The notes under the pieces were generated by a model that was not told where the DNA came from, did no database searches, and saw only the letters and a program-made list of their open reading frames with translations. Positions 58,384 through 64,000 of a stretch of 64,000 nt of DNA are shown here, piece by piece. The stretch comes from Megamerina dolium. Lineage: Eukaryota; Arthropoda; Insecta; Diptera; Megamerinidae. The first letter of the stretch is position 1, and each line of letters begins with the position of its first letter. The DNA is taken from contig OY978529.1 in the NCBI GenBank assembly GCA_963854835.1, forward strand, positions 42,528,055 through 42,592,054, in the 5' to 3' direction. The translations under genes and the position numbers were made by a program.

Positions 58384-58397
58384 GCATACTTTAAGGG
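58384..58397 (+). promoter_or_regulatory. Su(Hw)-like insulator word
   Basis: GCATACTTTAAGGG matches GCATACTTTTAGGC at 12 of 14 positions. Confidence 0.3.
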
Positions 58398-58539
58398 TTT
58401 TGTTATTACATGCAATATCTATGAGTACATAACATACATACATAATTTTGTATTAAAGTGTCATCCCTTTGTCGGAGGAAGTAACTATTTGTATTTCGAA
58501 TATTAAATTATTTCAAATTTATGTAGTAATAATTTTTAA

Positions 58540-58553
58540 GTATACTTTTAGGC
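58540..58553 (+). promoter_or_regulatory. Su(Hw)-like insulator word
   Basis: GTATACTTTTAGGC, followed by AT, is an exact copy of the word at 10119 and 63041. Confidence 0.4.
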
Positions 58554-58702
58554 ATATTAACATTACAATTGTATGAGCATTTAATGGTTAATTTTGTGGG
58601 TGTTTATTTAACTTGTAACTGTATATTTATATATTTATGTAAACATATTGTGTACTTGAAACTATTGGATGTGCTACTTTAATTATTTGACCAATTATTA
58701 AA

Positions 58703-58716
58703 GTATACTTTGGGGC
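58703..58716 (+). promoter_or_regulatory. Su(Hw)-like insulator word
   Basis: GTATACTTTGGGGC, followed by GCAC, keeps the downstream GCGCAC also seen at 63041. Confidence 0.35.
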
Positions 58717-61282
58717 GCACAATAGTTTTCTAGCTTAGTTCTAAGCTTACTTAGTTTATATATGAGACGCATGAAATGTACGTTAGAAAAATGTGAGGTC
58801 TTTGACCTTAGGTTGCAAATTTTAAACATTTTTTTTTATCAATTTTATCCAAACTCATCCAACTGAGGGCGCTCTTCGAACTACAGAAAATTTATTTATT
58901 TGCGTAATATTGTCGATAAGAATAATTATGATAAAATTGATGCTCGAAGCTGCGAGAACCTTGGCTGAGCTACTCTTCCAATGTTAGAACAAAAGGAAAT
59001 TAATATATTTGTGTGATTTTGTTTTTTATTTTTAATAATGATTAATTCTTTCAATATTGGTAAAAGACAGAATTTGAACGTATGATATTTAAGCAATTAC
59101 AGATGGCTTATGGCACTGCTTTTTCTGAACTTTTTCACTGAACTCTTTCACCAACCATTTCAAATTAATTTTAACTTTGAAAGTATTTGAAACTACTTTC
59201 ATATGCTACTGTATGGACTTTAACGCTATACATAATTGCAATTGTACAATATTTCTTTTATTGTCTCATTCTTTTGTGTTCACGAATTCATAATATTGAA
59301 TTGTAAATTGTCCTTGCCAATGGCATCACTACATTCGTATACAAAAATCCTTAACAAATTATTTTTATATTATTCAAGTGTGTTTTTCTTGAAAAGAAAA
59401 AACAAAACAAAATAATCAAAACACTTGTAAAAGAGAATAGAATAACTAAAACCTTGAAGTATTACGGCCAATATAAAACCAATTGTCATAGTTGCCCTTG
59501 TATATATTTTTAGTCAAAAACAAAAAAAAAACAAGAATTGCCAAAAGAGAATGCCAAGGCTTCGAATATATATTATTTGCGAATTCCAACCAAAGTAGTT
59601 GGTTCGACGAAGCAAAAGATCAAGATATCGCTGAAAATATCAAGTAGCGGAGAATTGGTGAGCGCTTGAGGTTTATACGCTAAAATGTTTATGTATAACA
59701 GGTTAAATTCGATGAAAAATATGATTCAAATTATTCTTTGGAATATTCCTAATTTTATTTATTTGAAAAAATTTATTTAAAAAGAATTTGTAATGAATGT
59801 TTAAATTTAAAATATATGTGGGATTCAATTTAAATTTAAAATATATTTTGGATTCAAAGTTTGTCTCTCGAATCGTTTAATTTGTCAAACATTATCATTG
59901 TTCTGATGCATTAAAATTAGATAAATTTTCTCTGTACCATTACAATGTTTTTTCTGTTGCTTATGCACTCTTCAGTCGTGGGAAGAACTTCATTTTCTTT
60001 ACAAGCATTACAGTTACTAATACTTAAATGTTTTTGCAGTCAATTTGTCATAAAAAATATCTAAGAAAAATCAATATATTGCGAAGGTAAATTTTCTCAT
60101 TAATTTAAATCACTTATTTGCAAATCTCATTCCATAAATTTTGAATTACTATATATAAAACTACTAAAAATAAATCATTGCGTGATTTTAGGCTATTAGG
60201 CATAATACACTACCAGTTTCATTTAGAAGCAGAGCATGTTCATGACAAGACAATATAATATAGATAGATTATTGTTATTTGTTTGAAGTGTTTTTAACAA
60301 ATTATTGAAACAGATGATCATAAATATAGTAATAAATCGATTATCGATAGTAAGGCAAATCTAATGTAAATTACAAATACATTTTTTTTTTTAAATATGA
60401 AGAATATAGTAAAATATACAATTCTCAGTAATAAGTCACGCCATTTTTATACCAATGAAAAGTAAACATACATCTATTTTACATAGACTGCCGCAAGCCT
60501 CATAATCGTGGAGGAAATGCGTTTTTCTATCTTTTTTTTTTTTAACAAAGTTATGATACTTTAGTTGATTTTGTATGTTAAATAAATTTAAGCAGCTATC
60601 TTTCCACTTCAATCTAGTTTTTATTCCCTTTATAAAAACTTCATACAAGGTGGTGTTAAGTTCGAAATATCCTTTTACATACTTCATATCGCATACACCC
60701 ACCATTTGTTCGAATTTTGTATTACGAACGAGTATATACTTTTTTATGCTATTCACAAATTATAGGAAAGCATATATGCCAAATTATATCAAAGTCGATA
60801 TGTTTTGAAATTCACATTCGATTTTCTCTCGAATATCCTCCAGAAAATTAGCTTTTCTGTTTACCACTTAGAAAAGAGAGCTGTGCTTTTTAACATGATC
60901 TGTTACATTACAGAAATTAGTTTGCAGATAGCAGGGTGTTTAAAAGGTACGGTTATATTTTGAAAAATAGAAGCTAGAATGTCAAACTTTGACATCAGCG
61001 GAGGAAACATGTTTATATTGGCAACTGCGGGAGATTTGTGGAACTACTTTTTATGTGAAAATTGAAATAGAAATGTTAAATTGTCGAAAAAATGTCCAGT
61101 TTTCAGATGAGCAACGCTTGAAAGAATAAATTTTTATATTCTGAAAAAATTCTGATGAGTTGACCGAGCCAAAAATCAAACCGGCCATCTCTTGTATTGA
61201 GCTCCGGAATAGATTATTTGTGTCGTATAAAATATATTAATTAATTCATTCATCTATTTATTCTACCTATTTATTTGATCGG

Positions 61283-61610
61283 GAGCCTTCTGATCTGTAG
61301 GTCGTGGGTTCAATCCCCGGCTGAAGCATAACTTTAATGTCGAAAATGTTTTTCTTTCGTACGGTGCCCACTTGTTGGCAAGCAATTGCCAATTCTTCCG
61401 ACAGTAAGAATTTGTCATGAAAAAAATGCTTCTTAAGGAGCTCTGTGACCAAGTGTCCATGTCACATCACAAAAAGTGATTTCACAGCCATTCGGAACCG
61501 GCTAAAGTAAGTCGCTTCTAATACTCTCCAAAATTTAACACGCACAACAGTACTGGAAGAGCAGCTCAGCCGAAGAGCCCTTCGAGGCTTATACGTGACA
61601 CAATTATATT
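61283..61610 (+). repeat. tRNA-derived SINE, copy 8, almost complete
   Basis: It starts within the tRNA-like head (GCCTTCTGATCTGTAGGTCG) and keeps the B box GGTTCAATCC (61307-61316). The whole body follows to 'acgcacaacagtactggaag' and a shortened tail 'tacgtgacacaattatattt'. The A-box part of the head is missing. Confidence 0.87.
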
Positions 61611-61845
61611 TTTTTTTACTTATTCTATCTATAGACTTTACTATCTTATAACGAATAACCTAGCTTTTGTGGAATCACCTTTTCAGAGCTTTCCAACAGA
61701 GCTTCTCTACAGAAGCTTCCTCACAGAGCTTTTTCTCTACTGTTCTATAAAAACTTTGCAATTTCTGAACCGTCTTAGAACCAGTTAAAGTGCTGGACCT
61801 ATACTTGTAAACTGACCTGGCATGGATGATTTTCGCAAAGAGTGG

Positions 61846-61960
61846 TTAGTGCGTTCGATTTTTTTGCGTAAAGTTGTCAGCTCAATTTCTGGTCCACAAG
61901 AATTATGTCATTCGGAAGTGGCTACTATAAGTGAGTGACTTTAATTATTTTTCAAATATA
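61846..61960 (+). repeat. tRNA-derived SINE, copy 9, internally deleted
   Basis: A head fragment GAGTGGTTAGTGCGTTCGAT and a weak B box (AGCTCAATTTC) are followed directly by 'gtcattcggaagtggctact' from the far part of the body. The middle is deleted. The assignment rests on order and short matches. Confidence 0.55.
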
Positions 61961-62667
61961 ATACTCTGTGATTTCCCTAATTTTAATTTAAAACTTTTTC
62001 AATGAAATATATTATATTTTAATATTTTTGGGTAGCTGGTTCTATAAGCCAATAAGATTGTAAATATTTTATGGTAGAATCACTTCTCCATGCATCTGAC
62101 GTCAAAGATATTCACAACTCTCTCATTCTCTTGCTAAATTTCTCCACATTATACTCCTCAAATTGTGACATCACAATATCAACCTGTTAGATATTTGATA
62201 TTTAGCTTTGGATTTGAAAACAAACGTAAGAGAAAAAAAAACTGAAATTCCCACAATGACAGCAATATGCATTTAGATGAATGAAAACCAAAACAAATTA
62301 CGACCCCTAAAAATTATAGCTGGCCGGCAAAAGTGAAGGCTAAGGTCATTTTCCAATATAATTTATTAAAATGAGAGTTATTCTCTCACAGCCATATATT
62401 TCACAGAGAGATATTAGCTTTTCCATTTGGAGAAATATCCTTCGCGAAAAGTGAATATCCTTTCATATGTATGCGTGTATACATTTTGTATATTGAGTAA
62501 AAGTACCGCTTTTGTACTAATAAGTGTGATAGTCGTTGTTTGTCGTTCAACGCACAAGGACGAGCAGAACGAATTATCGTATTTATAGACGATGTATTTT
62601 CTAAATTAAATTTCGCGGAATTAGTCAAGTAAGAAAGTGCGAGCTTCTTTTTTGAAGAAGAAGAAGT

Positions 62668-62719
62668 AAAAAAGGACATTCTTTTACATTTGTGGATTAC
62701 ATAAAGAATGTCCTTTTTT
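62668..62719. repeat. Perfect 17-bp hairpin with an 18-base loop
   Basis: AAAAAAGGACATTCTTT at 62668-62684 is exactly complementary to 62703-62719. The loop is TACATTTGTGGATTACAT. It could be a very short foldback element or a microRNA-like hairpin; the stem is too short for a typical fly pre-miRNA. Confidence 0.85.
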
Positions 62720-63040
62720 TTTCTGAGTATAAATATAGTGCATGAGAAGTTGATAGTGAATGAATAAATTGATGTTGGTATCAAGTTATTTAATTGCATT
62801 TAAATTAACACAAACATTGCTACATACAATGCAAAATAAAAATCAAATATTTTTACTCATTCAAGTAATGATCGACATCTATAAAAAATTCCAACTTATA
62901 AAAAATGTATGAATCTTTTAAAAGAATATTTAATATTACAAAACAAACAAAAAAATACTAATACTAATACTAATACTAATAATAATAATAATAATGTGCA
63001 AATCACACAGTAATCGCATTTACATAATCAAGCATATACA

Positions 63041-63054
63041 GTATACTTTTAGGC
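63041..63054 (+). promoter_or_regulatory. Su(Hw)-like insulator word
   Basis: GTATACTTTTAGGC, followed by GCAC, is an exact copy of the recurring word. Confidence 0.4.
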
Positions 63055-63230
63055 GCACTGCCAAAATCATTACTACAGCATAAGACTTAATAAAAATCAT
63101 CACAAACACTAAGATCATTTTACTGCTTTGTGCATTTTAAATTAACCGAAACGGAGACATAATAAAAAATAATAAGAAATATAAGAATACGCAGCTTTAC
63201 CTACCAGTCAGTGCATTTTTGTTATAACGC

Positions 63231-63244
63231 GCCTAAAATTATAC
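63231..63244 (-). promoter_or_regulatory. Su(Hw)-like insulator word
   Basis: On the minus strand it reads GTATAATTTTAGGC, followed by GCG, with one change from the recurring word. It faces the site at 63041, 190 bp away. Confidence 0.35.
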
Positions 63245-64000
63245 CACATAAAATTGCTATACCATGACTGATTGAAAATATTTGTGTATAAAAAACAACA
63301 AAAACAAAAAAACAAACATATAAAAATAATTTAAAAGTGAAACCAGCACAACAGCGACAATAACAAGTTCCAAAAAAAAAAAAAATCACAATGAACACAA
63401 ATAATATAATCTTAAGCTCTCAACACTTTACATATTCTTTTACTGGCATCACATCATTTTCCAGTGCCATTTGGTTGTTGTTGTTCTTGTTGTTGTTGGT
63501 GTTTTGTGGTGTGCGACGACAATTGCCTATACCAATATAAATGCAAAAATTCATTATTCTTTATGTGTCTTTTTACTGAAAGGATATAGCTACTGTAGAA
63601 ATATGTCCTCGTTTCCTAACCTGTCTTCCTTAATATTCGTTCAAGTTATATGGAGGAACCTACGAAATTATAGAGGAACATCTGTTGATCGGTCGAAAAG
63701 TTACTTAGGCTGGGATGAGTCGTACAATGGGACACTTCATTAAAAAAAAATTTCATTAAGTCAGCAAAATATAAATATGCCATTTGGAATTTATTTTTTT
63801 TCATTTTTAGTTGTTTTTTGTACCTCAGAGAAGTGCATTTATTTCTAGCAGTTGTTGAAAGGACTAGAATCGTTTTTTATAATTTCCAGAAAGTCAAAAT
63901 AGGATTGAAAAAAAAAATATATGGAAATTATAATTTACATTTATTGACTAGCAACTGACAATTTTCAAATAATAGAAGCTCTTCATTGATTTTTACAAAT

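Larger units (their letters stand above)
58126..61282. other. AT-rich non-coding stretch containing three insulator-like words
   Basis: No gene. Words at 58384, 58540 and 58703 are listed separately. From about 60935 a stretch beginning 'agcagggtgtttaaaaggta', with a later 'cagttttcagatgagcaacg' (FSDEQR), may be the start of another decayed Tc1/mariner-type element, but I cannot support it. The 106-codon minus-strand frame at 60436-60756 is not recognised. Confidence 0.5.
61961..64000. other. AT-rich non-coding stretch with simple repeats
   Basis: It contains a perfect 17-bp hairpin (62668-62719), an ACTAAT run turning into AAT repeats (62957-62994), TTG runs (63475-63500) and two insulator-like words. 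No gene is supported. Confidence 0.55.

Noticed and set aside
60436..60756. 106-codon open frame on the minus strand
   Set aside because: No recognisable domain, rich in Lys, with a poly-Lys run from a poly-T tract. Nothing in the surroundings supports a gene.
60935..61250. A further Tc1/mariner-type element
   Set aside because: Only a TIR-like 'agcagggtgtttaaaaggta' and a short FSDEQR-like stretch are seen. No catalytic motif and no second end could be found.

Overview
This window looks like non-coding DNA from a higher (brachyceran) fly, most likely a tephritid fruit fly. It is strongly AT-rich, with long runs free of genes, many CA/GT, CT, GTAT and CAA microsatellites, mini-me-like (GTCY)n repeats and rosa-like DD41D transposons. 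The species assignment is inference. No complete host gene is visible. The best host-gene evidence is one plus-strand candidate exon at 49343-49764, with a strong 3' splice site, a 5'-UTR-like stretch, a first ATG and a near-perfect 5' splice site. The window may therefore lie largely within introns of a long gene.

Left third (1-21990): a broken mariner at the left edge; a three-unit tandem repeat (2850-3490); a palindromic mariner MITE (5236-5783); an unexplained GC-richer patch with a possible minus-strand exon (7640-8170); a non-LTR retrotransposon scrap, a hAT-type MITE and a SINE copy side by side (8469-9181); an array of roughly 145-bp units (11985-13020); a field of ACTTGA/TCAAGT words (15060-15660); and an internally deleted mariner (17883-18240).

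Middle (21990-46200): a mini-me-like element with a (GTCC)17 tract and roughly 153-bp internal repeats; three relics of a DD41D (rosa-like) transposon at 24.2-24.8, 30.0-30.7 and 44.4-45.3 kb; a second palindromic mariner MITE (32568-33016); a DD37D-type relic and a non-LTR fragment back to back (33.8-34.9 kb); an inverted pair of SINEs (35230-35628); an array of roughly 153-bp units (38265-39520); and a Tc1/mariner-type element (41647-43148) whose transposase is split by a SINE.

Right third (46200-64000): a second roughly 153-bp array in the opposite orientation (47384-48990), the candidate exon, further non-LTR fragments (50.4, 52.5 and 54-55 kb), a mariner with terminal repeats, TA duplications and an intact C-terminal reading frame (51410-52350), a 322-bp tandem array (56452-57605), a nest of perfect palindromes (58031-58125) and two more SINE copies.

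The main connecting threads are: (1) a tRNA-derived SINE family with about nine copies whose head resembles tRNA-Arg; (2) a recurring word close to GTATACTTTTAGGC, like the fly Su(Hw) insulator motif as I remember it; (3) one 153-bp repeat unit shared by three loci; and (4) perfect inverted repeats at the deletion points of unrelated transposon relics. Almost all short open frames in the window are chance or lie inside repeats.
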